A DNA stretch of 64,000 bases from assembly GCA_019635775.1 (NCBI GenBank), contig JAHBYU010000001.1, positions 620,001-684,000 of the forward strand, in the 5' to 3' direction. The notes beneath the pieces were generated by a model. It was not told the origin of the DNA. It saw only the letters and a list, made by a program, of their open reading frames with translations, and ran no database searches. This document shows, piece by piece, positions 34,127 through 42,687 of the stretch (position 1 is its first letter; the number at the start of each line of letters is the position of its first letter). Position numbers and translations under genes: made by a program. The DNA comes from Rhizobiaceae bacterium. Lineage in GTDB: Bacteria > Pseudomonadota > Alphaproteobacteria > Rhizobiales > Rhizobiaceae.

Positions 34127-35182
34127 TTAAGGTGCCGTGTCGAAGTCGAGCACGGTTTCCGGGTTGATCTCCCCGTCATAGGATGCGTCGACCTCGAATT
34201 TTACGAGGCTGAAAGCACCGTTGCGGAATATCCAGGTTCCGGAGTCGGACGCGTCGCCAACGCCGCGCCATTTTCCTTGCGAAGTTATCGAATGACTAGC
34301 CTCGTCATAGAATGAGTTGACGAGCTTCGCCGTCGCCGAGTAGCCGATGACCGTGATGCTGTCGACTTTCTCGTCGCTGTTGTCGTCCGCATAGCGAATG
34401 TCGAGGTCCGGCGTTGCGAACTGCAGTTCGCGCAGGCCATCCTCGTCGTCGTGCTGGTAGTAGACATGGTTTTCATTATAGGCGCCTGCGCCGCAGTAGA
34501 ACCGGAACAGCCGTGCCTCCCGCTCCGGGTCGCTGTCGGTATCGTAACTATAACGGTACGGGATCCTGTATTGCTCGACTTCCGCGGAGGCCGGATCCGC
34601 CCCCGGCAGGTGGCGGTCACATTCTTTGTGGGTTGTGTAGAACAGGGTCTTTGCTTCCGACAACACGGTGTCGGTCGACTCGGGCGGAGGCGCATCAGGG
34701 CAGGACTCGGGTAGCGCCTCATCGTAGCTCTGGGTAGACGGTTTCAACCCGCCCTTTTCTATGTGAAGCGGTTGGAAGGGTTCTCCCTGAATCCCGGGAT
34801 TTGCCAGTCGAACGGTGTAGCAACCGGCAAAAACCGCGTCGCTTCCGTCTTCTGCGAAAGCGATGATCGAAACAGGCAGGTAGTAGAACGTGCTGCCCGC
34901 CGCGCCTTCCGACGAGACTGCACCCGTAATGACGTTTACCTGAGTGGTATCCTCGTATCCCCTGGCGAATGTATCCAGGTCCTTGGCGGGCTTCTGGTCG
35001 CCATAATAGCTCCACGCCCGTGCGTACTCCTTGCGGTTGACGGCATTGTAGAACGACTGGATAAGCGATGCTGCGGTGGAGCGATCATCAATGTATCGCG
35101 TCTCTTGAGCATATCCCGGCGTGTTCACCAACATACCGGATAGAAGAAGCGTGCTTGGTACTGCTGCCCGCATCGATCGCAT
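34127..35182 (-). CDS. exported DUF1176-type protein
   Basis: A 351-residue exported protein; the signal peptide is read from ATG 35182 (MRSMRAAVPSTLLLSGMLVN, cleavage after GYAQ). Codons upstream to 35233 do not extend the signal and are rejected. The mature part is acidic and Asp/Tyr/Ser-rich with conserved Cys (FAGCYTV, CDRHLPG, FYCGAGAYN). The pattern matches DUF1176 periplasmic proteins of unknown function. It converges on the hydrolase gene with a 5-base gap. Confidence 0.7.
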   Translation of the reverse strand: MRSMRAAVPSTLLLSGMLVNTPGYAQETRYIDDRSTAASLIQSFYNAVNRKEYARAWSYYGDQKPAKDLDTFARGYEDTTQVNVITGAVSSEGAAGSTFYYLPVSIIAFAEDGSDAVFAGCYTVRLANPGIQGEPFQPLHIEKGGLKPSTQSYDEALPESCPDAPPPESTDTVLSEAKTLFYTTHKECDRHLPGADPASAEVEQYRIPYRYSYDTDSDPEREARLFRFYCGAGAYNENHVYYQHDDEDGLRELQFATPDLDIRYADDNSDEKVDSITVIGYSATAKLVNSFYDEASHSITSQGKWRGVGDASDSGTWIFRNGAFSLVKFEVDASYDGEINPETVLDFDTAP

Positions 35183-35613
35183 TGAAGAATCTCCACCGCT
35201 TTGGATCATCATAGCAGTGATTGCGGCAAGCAAGGGGACAGGCTGCGGTTTTGAAGCAGATTACCTGCGGCGCGGCTCGCGCGGAAACCAGGGGAAGGTA
35301 GAAGGGCATGCTCCAGGTTCTTTTTGATCGGCCTTGCACATCGCGTTGAGAAGAACCAGCGCCATGCAGAAATGCGCCTGCTGCGTCGGACGCCGGTTAG
35401 CGAGAAGGTTTATCCTGAACACCTGTCCAGCTCCGATCGTCCTCCCGATCCTTCACCCATCTAAAACGATTCGTATGAATTGTGCATCGCAACATTGAGC
35501 ATGGCAGCCATGCGCAAGGCATTCGGTTCGTAACCGCTAAATTGTTAACAGCACGGCTTGATGAATCTTAACAGAGCCCAGCTAGCTTGGCATCTGTAGT
35601 GCTGTTTCGTTGA
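35183..35613. other. intergenic region between divergent genes
   Basis: About 430 bases contain no supported gene. The sequence is less GC-rich near 35,520-35,580, with an AT-rich stretch (AAATTGTTAACAG), consistent with promoters for the two diverging genes. No operator, RNA gene or repeat was recognised. Confidence 0.6.
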
Positions 35614-36138
35614 GTGTTCAGTAGGGAGGCTCCCACGGCCAGGAACCGCGATTTTGCTTCGCTGCTCGATGATCTCTTCTCGACAGTGGAAAAAACGCCG
35701 GAACCGGCTTCACGGCGGACGATCCCGTTCGACTATATAGCCGTTGCAGAGGAGCTTCACTCGGGACGAATAAAAGTCTCAGCCGATGCGGTCGCAGCCG
35801 AATATCGACTGGCCAGCGAGGACATCGAGTCTGAGCTGAAGACCCTCCTCAGCGACTTCGTGGCCGATCACGCTATCAATCAAGGCGGGGCGGGAGCGGC
35901 TTCCGCTGAAATCTCGATCGACATGCTGTCTCTTGAGCCCGAAGCGATTGCGACCGAACTGGGTCTCGATCGTACCGTCCCGGCTGACCTGGGCAGGCTT
36001 CGCCGCCTCTTTGCGCTCAAGAACCATCCCGATCGCGTGCCGCTCCATCTTCGAGAACGCGCCCTGCAGAGGATGCAGATCGCAAACGGCTTGATCGACG
36101 CCGCCAAGCAGCGCGCGCTCGCAAAGGCACGCGGCTGA
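35614..36138 (+). CDS. J-domain-like protein
   Basis: A 174-residue protein. The C-terminal part contains RRLFALKNHPDRVPLHLRER followed by RMQIANGLIDAAKQRALA. This is a J-domain-like helix-HPD-helix arrangement, although the HPD loop sits near the C-terminus and the protein lacks the Gly/Phe and Cys-rich parts of DnaJ. The N-terminal half is acidic. The frame starts at GTG 35614, but no convincing ribosome-binding site was seen, so the start is uncertain. It may be a specialised Hsp70 co-chaperone. Confidence 0.65.
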   Translation: MFSREAPTARNRDFASLLDDLFSTVEKTPEPASRRTIPFDYIAVAEELHSGRIKVSADAVAAEYRLASEDIESELKTLLSDFVADHAINQGGAGAASAEISIDMLSLEPEAIATELGLDRTVPADLGRLRRLFALKNHPDRVPLHLRERALQRMQIANGLIDAAKQRALAKARG

Positions 36139-36255
36139 GCAGGTCGCAGTCGGCTGGGACATCACCAGAGGCATTCTTTTCTTCCATGGGCGAAGGCGGT
36201 AGAGCCATTGGGGTCTTTGATCCCTAACGGCCACACCCAGATCTGGAGTTTGCCT

Positions 36256-37308
36256 ATGGAAATCCGACGTCTGGGGCGTACCGACCTAAACGTCTCGCGC
36301 ATCTGTCTGGGCACGATGACCTGGGGGCAGCAGAACAGCGAGGCCGAAGGGTTTGAACAGATGGATTTTGCGTTTTCGCGCGGGGTAAATTTCCTCGATA
36401 CGGCAGAGCTTTATTCAATTCCGCCCAAGCCCGACACGCAGGGCAGCACCGAGCGGATAGTTGGAAGCTGGATTAAGGCCCGTGGCAATCGAGACAAGGT
36501 CATACTGGCGACAAAGGTTGTCGGGCGCACGCAAATGGAATGGTTTCAGGGCGGACGGCCTTCGAAACTGGTACGTGCCGACATCTTGGATGCGATCGAA
36601 AAATCTCTCGCGCGTCTCCAGACTGACTACATCGACCTATACCAGCTGCATTTCCCGGACAGAAAGATGGTTTGGGGTTCAAATCCCACACGATTTGGAA
36701 AGTGGCCCTCTGAGCGTGTCGAAGACGAAACGCCGATCGAAGAGACGCTTGGTGTCCTCGATGACCTCGTCAAGATCGGCAAGATAAGGCATTTCGGCGT
36801 GTCGAATGAGAGCTCATGGGGAGTTATGCGCTTTGTGGCAGAGGCCGAAAGGGGGCGAGGCCCTCGCGTGGCATCGATCCAGAATGCCTATAATCTCGTC
36901 AACCGGACCTTCGAGGTAAACCTTGCGGAGGTTTGTGATCGGGAGGATGTGGCGTTGCTTGCCTATTCACCTCTGGCGCAGGGATATTTGACAGGAAAGT
37001 ACGATGGCGGGGCCCGGCCGCCAGATGGCCGGACGACCCTTTTCAATCGTGGGCAGCGTTATGAGACGCCTAATGCTGCGGAGACAATCGCCGAGTACAA
37101 CTCGCTTGCGCGCGCATTTGGAATGGAACCGGCTCTTTTCGCGGCAGCGTTCGTACTCAACAGGAATTTCGTGACATCAAGCATCATCGGCGCCACGAAA
37201 ATGTGGCATCTTGAAACCGCAATGGCTGCCGCCGATGTGTCGTGGACAGATGAAATGCAGAAGGCGGTCGATGCGATTCATCAGCGGACAGGTAATCCCT
37301 GTCCCTGA
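36256..37308 (+). CDS. aldo/keto reductase
   Basis: A 350-residue NADPH-dependent oxidoreductase of the Tas/YajO type. It begins EIRRLGRTDLNVSRICLGTM. The catalytic tetrad is visible as NFLDTAELYS (Asp and Tyr), ILATKVV (Lys) and IDLYQLHFPD (His). ATG 36256, preceded by CTGGAG, is chosen over 36208. The C-terminal SSIIGATKMWHLETAM is the NADP-binding signature region. The physiological substrate is not evident. Confidence 0.92.
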   Translation: MEIRRLGRTDLNVSRICLGTMTWGQQNSEAEGFEQMDFAFSRGVNFLDTAELYSIPPKPDTQGSTERIVGSWIKARGNRDKVILATKVVGRTQMEWFQGGRPSKLVRADILDAIEKSLARLQTDYIDLYQLHFPDRKMVWGSNPTRFGKWPSERVEDETPIEETLGVLDDLVKIGKIRHFGVSNESSWGVMRFVAEAERGRGPRVASIQNAYNLVNRTFEVNLAEVCDREDVALLAYSPLAQGYLTGKYDGGARPPDGRTTLFNRGQRYETPNAAETIAEYNSLARAFGMEPALFAAAFVLNRNFVTSSIIGATKMWHLETAMAAADVSWTDEMQKAVDAIHQRTGNPCP

Positions 37309-37344
37309 ACTAATCGGCCGCTGGTCGGCAAGGCGAGGTGCGGC

Positions 37345-37593
37345 ATGATGCGTGTGGTCAAGGTTCCGGTTGAAGGGGTTTACGTGCCCACGGCGAGGCG
37401 CAAGCTGCTGCATCCCGACACCGTACGGGCGTTGGCTGAAGACATTCTGGAAAATGGGCTGAAAACACCCATCCAGGTCCGCCATGACGGCAAGCGGTAT
37501 ATCCTTGTCGAAGGCCTTCATCGCCTCGAAGCGGCAAAGTGGCTTGGGGAGAACGAAATAGACGCCTATCTCGTGCAGGCGCGCAAGCACTGA
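37345..37593 (+). CDS. small ParB N-terminal-like protein
   Basis: An 82-residue protein consisting of a single ParB/Srx-fold module. IQVRHDGKRYILVEGLHRLE contains the family's G-x-H-R element (VEGLHRLEAAKWLG). It lacks the DNA-binding and dimerisation parts of chromosomal ParB, so partitioning is unlikely. A nuclease-like, kinase-like or regulatory role is possible. It lies downstream of the aldo/keto reductase and converges on the aminotransferase. Confidence 0.75.
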   Translation: MMRVVKVPVEGVYVPTARRKLLHPDTVRALAEDILENGLKTPIQVRHDGKRYILVEGLHRLEAAKWLGENEIDAYLVQARKH

Positions 37594-37606
37594 AGCCACA
37601 AAACGT

Positions 37607-38761
37607 TCAGCTTCCGGAGAGCCAGCTTTCGATTCGGTTCATGGCTTCGACCATCTCGGCGTGGCTGCCGGCGTAGGAGAACCGCATGTACCGGTGTCCG
37701 GAAAGCGGATCGAAGTCGCGCCCTGGCGTGGCCGCAACATGGGCTTCCGCCAGCATTTTTCGTGCGAAAGCCATGCTGTCATCTGTGAGCTTCGTTACAT
37801 CGCAGAACGCATAGAAGGCGCCATCCATCGGCGCTGCGAGCGAGAAGCCGAGCTCCGGCAGGCGTTGCTGGAGCATTTTTCGGTTCAATGCATATCGAGC
37901 CTTGATACCGTCCAGTTCCTGGCTAGCCCGGAATGCCTCGATCGCGGCGATCTGGGAGAGTTCCGGAGCGGAAATGTAGAGGCTTTGCGCAATCCGCTCG
38001 ACAGGGCGGACAAGGTTTTCCGGCAGGATCATCCAGCCGATTCGCCAGCCTGTCATGCAGTAGTATTTCGAGAACGAATTGATGACGGTGACGTCCGCAT
38101 CATAGGCCAACGCCGTCTCATCCGGCGCGGAATATGCAAGTCGGTGGTAGATTTCGTCAGAAATCACTGCAATGCCGAGTTCTCCAGCCGTCGCGACAAG
38201 TTTCTCCAGTTCGGTGCGCGGGACGACGGCGCCTGTGGGGTTGGCGGGACTGGCGAAAAGCAGGCCACTCAGCGAACGTCTCGAATGGGCTATGCGCAAA
38301 TGTTCCGCGTTCAGGTAAGCGGCGCCTTCAAGTTCGATCTCGACGACCTCTATGCCGAGTGCCGCCATGATGTTGCGATAGGCGGGATAGCCGGGCGCTG
38401 CGATGGCGACCCTGTCCCCCGGATCGAACATCGAAAGAAATGCCAGATTGAAAGCGGCTGACGAACCGGTCGTTACGGCGATCCGGTCAGGCGAAACATC
38501 TAAACAATAGTGCTCCCTATAGTGGACCGCGATTGCCTCTCGTACCCGCATGAGGCCAAGCGCGTCGGTGTAGCCTATGCGCCCGTTTGCAAGCGCAGCC
38601 GAGGCAGCCTCGCGCACAACGCGGGGGGCGGGATCCGAGGGCTGCCCCACGGCCATGGAAATGACATCCTGTCCGTTCGCCCTGAGTCTGTTGGCCTCGG
38701 CTAGAATATCCATAGCGTGGAAGGGCTCGACATCGCCCCTTTTCGAAATCGCTACCGTCAT
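37607..38761 (-). CDS. class I/II pyridoxal-phosphate aminotransferase
   Basis: A 384-residue AspC-type enzyme. ATG 38761 follows GGAGCAA, while an upstream start at 38812 has no site. The PLP-binding lysine is in NSFSKYYCMTGWRIGW. The family landmarks YTDALGLMRVREAIA, FASPANPTG and the C-terminal RMRFSYAGSHAEM-like end (YMRFSYAGSHAEM) are present. The amino-acid substrate is unclear; arginine/aspartate-like types fit best. Confidence 0.9.
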   Translation of the reverse strand: MTVAISKRGDVEPFHAMDILAEANRLRANGQDVISMAVGQPSDPAPRVVREAASAALANGRIGYTDALGLMRVREAIAVHYREHYCLDVSPDRIAVTTGSSAAFNLAFLSMFDPGDRVAIAAPGYPAYRNIMAALGIEVVEIELEGAAYLNAEHLRIAHSRRSLSGLLFASPANPTGAVVPRTELEKLVATAGELGIAVISDEIYHRLAYSAPDETALAYDADVTVINSFSKYYCMTGWRIGWMILPENLVRPVERIAQSLYISAPELSQIAAIEAFRASQELDGIKARYALNRKMLQQRLPELGFSLAAPMDGAFYAFCDVTKLTDDSMAFARKMLAEAHVAATPGRDFDPLSGHRYMRFSYAGSHAEMVEAMNRIESWLSGS

Positions 38762-38886
38762 TTGCTCCGGCTTTCGTTGCCAATTGCGCCGCACAAATGC
38801 CTGATTGATCACCTCATCACAAGTTCATGATGTTCGAGACACCATCTTTCCATGTCCGGCCTGCTGGTTTACCTGTCGTGACCATC

Positions 38887-40281
38887 ATGGCCTGGCTGAA
38901 TTCGTTTTCGTTCAAGTCCGCCCGCGCGGCGGTGACGCTGCTTCTTGGCGCAGTTGTGGTTTTGGCGGCTCCTGTTGCCGGCTATGCGCAGGGCAGGGTG
39001 CCGATCGTACGCGACGCCGAGATCGAGGCGCTGGTGCGTGACTATGCGAGGCCAATCTTCAAGGCGGCAGGCCTCTCCAAGTCCGGAATCGACATCATCC
39101 TGGTCAACGATCCGAGGTTCAACGCCTTCGTCGCCGGACGGCGCATGTTCATCAATACCGGCGCGCTGCTTCAGTCGGAGACGCCAAACGAAATCATCGG
39201 CGTGATAGCGCACGAAGCGGGCCACATCGCTGGCGGACACCAGGAGCGCCTGCGCGAGCAGGTGGCGCGCGCCCAGACAATGGCTGTGATCGCTTCGCTT
39301 CTGGGCGTTGGCGCCATGGCTGCCGGCGCCGCTGCCGATGTCGGCGGACTGGCGCAGGCCGGCGCGGGCATCATGGCCGGCGGCAACGAAGCCGCGCGTC
39401 GAAGCCTGATGAGTTACCAGCGAACAGAGGAAGCGGCGGCGGATCAGTCCGGCATCCGTTATCTCGAGGCCACGGGTCAGTCTGGCAACGGAATGCTTGT
39501 TACGTTCCAGCGTTTCCAGACCGCGCTTGCTCTGTCTGGCACGAAGATCGATCCATATCGCACCAGCCATCCCGCTCCACGCGACCGAATTGCCAATCTC
39601 GAGACGCTGGTCAGGGCCAGCCCGTATTTCGAAAAGAAGGATTCCGAGACGCTGCAACAGCGGCACGACATGATGCGCGCCAAAATCGCTGTCTATACCC
39701 AAGGACAGGCGGCTGCCTCGCGGCTGTTCAAGAAAATGCCCGGCAGCATCGCGGCGCAGTATGGCGAAGCGCAAGCCGCCTATAGGACCGGCAGTCCGCG
39801 AAATGCTATCAAGAAGACTGATGCGCTCCTGAAGCAGCAGCCGGACAACCCATATTTCCATGAGTTGCGAGGTGACATCCTCCTCAAGGCGAATGAGCCG
39901 GCGAAGGCCGCCGCAGCGTATGCAAAGGCCGCGCAGCTGGATCCGGCGAAGTCGAGCATCATCCAGATTTCCTACGGACAGGCGCTGATCGCGACGGGCA
40001 AGCCGGAGCAGATCAAGAAAGCAGCGTCGCTGATCAAGGATGCGCTGTCGCGCGACAAGGAGAACTTCAACGGCTATACCTATCTCGCCCAGGCCTACGG
40101 CCTGCTTGGCGACGTGGGGCAGGCCGAACTGGCCACGGCCGAAGGCTACTATTATAGTGGCAACTACCAGCAGGCGAAGATCTTCGCCATGCGCGCGCAA
40201 CAGAAGTTCAAGCGCGGGGAGCCTGCCTGGGTAAGGGCGCAGGATATCGTGAACTACAACGCGCCTAAAAAGAAGAAATGA
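38887..40281 (+). CDS. BepA-like M48 metalloprotease with TPR tail
   Basis: A 464-residue periplasmic zinc protease acting on outer-membrane biogenesis. Starting at ATG 38887 gives a signal peptide with cleavage after GYAQ; a 20-residue extension to 38827 is also open. HEAGH with IAGGH downstream is the HExxH zinc site, and EEAADQSGIRYLEATG provides the third ligand Glu. The C-terminal third has TPR-like helices (AKAAAAYAKAAQLDPAKSS). Length and layout match BepA/YfgC. Confidence 0.9.
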   Translation: MAWLNSFSFKSARAAVTLLLGAVVVLAAPVAGYAQGRVPIVRDAEIEALVRDYARPIFKAAGLSKSGIDIILVNDPRFNAFVAGRRMFINTGALLQSETPNEIIGVIAHEAGHIAGGHQERLREQVARAQTMAVIASLLGVGAMAAGAAADVGGLAQAGAGIMAGGNEAARRSLMSYQRTEEAAADQSGIRYLEATGQSGNGMLVTFQRFQTALALSGTKIDPYRTSHPAPRDRIANLETLVRASPYFEKKDSETLQQRHDMMRAKIAVYTQGQAAASRLFKKMPGSIAAQYGEAQAAYRTGSPRNAIKKTDALLKQQPDNPYFHELRGDILLKANEPAKAAAAYAKAAQLDPAKSSIIQISYGQALIATGKPEQIKKAASLIKDALSRDKENFNGYTYLAQAYGLLGDVGQAELATAEGYYYSGNYQQAKIFAMRAQQKFKRGEPAWVRAQDIVNYNAPKKKK

Positions 40282-40347
40282 ACCTTTTGGGCGCAGGCTG
40301 CGACAAAGCCGCGAACTCAAACCGAACCGGACGAGGATAATACGAGG

Positions 40348-41178
40348 ATGGGCAAGGCGATTTGGTTAAGCGCGGCGGGTCTCGCCGTTGCCGCTGGTGT
40401 GCTCTCGGCCGGCTATGTCGCCGGAAAACCCGGATCTGCGATTGCCAGCGATGCCGCAACCGGTCCCGTTACAGTGGCCTCGGCCGGCGGATCGGTTGAC
40501 CGCACCGAGATCGAGAACATCATCCGCGACTATCTGGTCAAGAATCCCGAACTGCTGATCGACATGCAGCAGGCGCTCGAGGACAAGCAGCGCGAGGCCC
40601 AAAGGGTCGCCAATCTCGAGGTCATCGAAGGGGCGAAGACGGATATCTTCAACGCCGCCTATGACGGCTACGTCGGCAACCCTGACGGCAAGACCACGAT
40701 CGTGGAGTTCTACGACTACAATTGCGGCTACTGCAAGCGCGCCCAGCAGGACATGCTGGCGCTGACGGCAGCTGATCCGGACCTGCGCTTCGTGCTGAAG
40801 GAGTTTCCGATTCTGGGCCCAGATTCCACCAAGGCGCATGTCGTCTCGATGGCGTTTCGTGCGCTGATGCCGGAGAAGTATGGCGACTTCCACAACCAGC
40901 TGATCGGCGGGCAGGGCCGCGCCACGGAAGACGCAGCGATCAAGATCGCCGTTTCGCTGGGCGCCGACGAAGCCGCGCTGCGCCAGGAAATGAAGAATCC
41001 GGCGATCGCCGAAGCCTTCAACCAGACCTACGAGCTGGCCAACAAGCTCGCCATCACCGGTACGCCATCCTATGTGGTCGGCAACGAGGTGATCTTCGGT
41101 GCGCTTGGCCAGGAGGTCCTGGCGGAAAAGATCGCCGAGGTGCGCGCAGCTCAGGCATCGGAAACTGCCGCGAACTGA
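40348..41178 (+). CDS. DsbA-family thiol oxidoreductase
   Basis: A 276-residue protein with an N-terminal membrane anchor or signal (LSAAGLAVAAGVLSAGYVAG). The active site is YDYNCGYCKRAQQDML (CxxC as CGYC), and the cis-Pro loop is TGTPSYVVGNEV. The ~60-residue helical segment between anchor and thioredoxin domain (YLVKNPELLIDMQQALEDKQ) is typical of DsbA-like proteins of this order. It follows the BepA-like gene, so both probably serve envelope protein quality control. Confidence 0.9.
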   Translation: MGKAIWLSAAGLAVAAGVLSAGYVAGKPGSAIASDAATGPVTVASAGGSVDRTEIENIIRDYLVKNPELLIDMQQALEDKQREAQRVANLEVIEGAKTDIFNAAYDGYVGNPDGKTTIVEFYDYNCGYCKRAQQDMLALTAADPDLRFVLKEFPILGPDSTKAHVVSMAFRALMPEKYGDFHNQLIGGQGRATEDAAIKIAVSLGADEAALRQEMKNPAIAEAFNQTYELANKLAITGTPSYVVGNEVIFGALGQEVLAEKIAEVRAAQASETAAN

Positions 41179-41478
41179 GTTCCGCTCCGAGCGGTCGTCG
41201 CGCGAAACAGCAGTCCCCTTACACGGTGAAGGTGACCCTCGCCACGCCTGCCTCCAGTCACTGTCGTTAGGTGGCGCTGGATCCGGGTCGAAGTCGTTCG
41301 GGAAGCGGGGCGCGGAGCCGGGCCTCAGAATTGGTAGGCCGAGGTGGCGCGGCGTCTGTACCCCGCCGGCGGTTGCTGCTCCCGTCCGCTTCGAGTGGGC
41401 AGCGGTGGAAGGCGATCGCCCATTGGACCTTATTGCGTGAGCATGGCTCACGCTTGTGTTGAGAACGTTTCGTTTGTT
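41179..41478. other. gene-free gap before the arsenic island
   Basis: Three hundred bases hold no supported gene. A perfect 8-base hairpin (GCGTGAGC/GCTCACGC, 41,435-41,453) lies 26 bases beyond the MFS stop and could end that leftward transcript, though it lacks a T-tract. A segment near 41,300 faintly resembles the dispersed repeats at 11.9 and 51.6 kb (GGGAAGCGGGGC), too short to call. Confidence 0.5.
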
Positions 41479-42687
41479 TCAACTCCGCGCCGCCGCGAAC
41501 CAGAAGCCGGCGCAAAGCGTCAGCGAACCGACGAAGATCGCTGCCAGGACTTCGCCGTAATCGCCCGGCGCCTCCCACAGAAGCGCCGCACCGAGCGGGG
41601 CCAGCGCGGTGGTGATGTTCATCGGCGCGACCAGCGAGCCGTTGACCGCGCCATAGCCGTCCCGCGTCACCATCTCCGGCACCGCAATCCCCCGCACGAT
41701 GGTGATCATGCCGTTCGCCGCGCCGTAGAAAGCTGCGATTGTGGCGATGACGAACACCCCCGGCGGCGCGAGGGCGAAGCCGATGACCGCCAGAGGAAAC
41801 ACGATGACGATCGCCGAACCGAGCAACCTCGCCGGGGCTTCGGCGGCGAAGGCGCGGATCAGGATGCGGCCTGCCACCTGCGCCGGCCCTATTACGGTGA
41901 GTACCAGCACGGCTCCGGCCGAATCTAGGCCGCGCTCCAGTAGCAGCGGGAAAAAGTGGTAGGTCAGCGAGGAGAATGCGAAAGCATAGGAGACCCAGCC
42001 CAGCATGAGGCCCCAGTAGGAGGGCCTGCGCATGGCAGCGGCCACTGCCGCGCGGCCGACGGCTGGCGGGATCTCGCGCGGCTCGGCCGTCCGAATGGGC
42101 GCGTCCCGAGATGGGTCGATGGCGAGGAGGTAGAGACCGCCGCAGACGACGATGTTCACACCAGCCATGACCAGCAGCGCCCCACGCCACCCCTGCGTCT
42201 CGATCAGAAACTGGATGACAGGGATGAAGACAGTGCTGGCGAACCCGCCCCACAGTGTCAGAGTCGTGATGCCCTTACGGGCGTTGAGCGGACCGACGCG
42301 GCGCGCGATGACGGCGAAGGCGGGTTCATAGAGCGTCGCGGCCTGCATGGAGCCCAGCCCGGCGAGGACTACGTAGAAGGCGAAGAGTCCTTCGACCTGA
42401 GACCAGGCGGCTAGAAGGATTCCAGCCACCACCGATGCGCCGGCCATCAAGAACCGTCCATGGCCGCGGTCGATCGCAGCACCGACCGGATAGGCCGCAA
42501 GGCCCGCCAGCAGCATGCCGAGCGTCGCCGCGCCATAGAGCGTCGGCTTCGACCAGCCGAGATCGCTCCGCATCGCCTCCGCGATCAGCGGGAAGCCGTA
42601 GAACAGCGTCCCCCACGAGCAAATCTGCGCCGCACCGAGCGCGCTGATGAACCAGCCGGGTGCCCCGGCTGCCGGCGCAGCCTTCAC
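41479..42687 (-). CDS. MFS efflux transporter of the arsenic island
   Basis: A 402-residue, 12-helix major facilitator protein. The start is GTG 42687, which overlaps the upstream stop as GTGA; the longer frame to 42870 runs back into the monooxygenase gene and is rejected. Helix 1 is ALGAAQICSWGTLFYGFPLI, with the loop motif YPVGAAIDRGHGR after helix 2. Its coupling to a flavin monooxygenase and an ArsR regulator suggests metalloid efflux. Characterised ArsK-type exporters are a possible comparison. Confidence 0.85.
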   Translation of the reverse strand: MKAAPAAGAPGWFISALGAAQICSWGTLFYGFPLIAEAMRSDLGWSKPTLYGAATLGMLLAGLAAYPVGAAIDRGHGRFLMAGASVVAGILLAAWSQVEGLFAFYVVLAGLGSMQAATLYEPAFAVIARRVGPLNARKGITTLTLWGGFASTVFIPVIQFLIETQGWRGALLVMAGVNIVVCGGLYLLAIDPSRDAPIRTAEPREIPPAVGRAAVAAAMRRPSYWGLMLGWVSYAFAFSSLTYHFFPLLLERGLDSAGAVLVLTVIGPAQVAGRILIRAFAAEAPARLLGSAIVIVFPLAVIGFALAPPGVFVIATIAAFYGAANGMITIVRGIAVPEMVTRDGYGAVNGSLVAPMNITTALAPLGAALLWEAPGDYGEVLAAIFVGSLTLCAGFWFAAARS

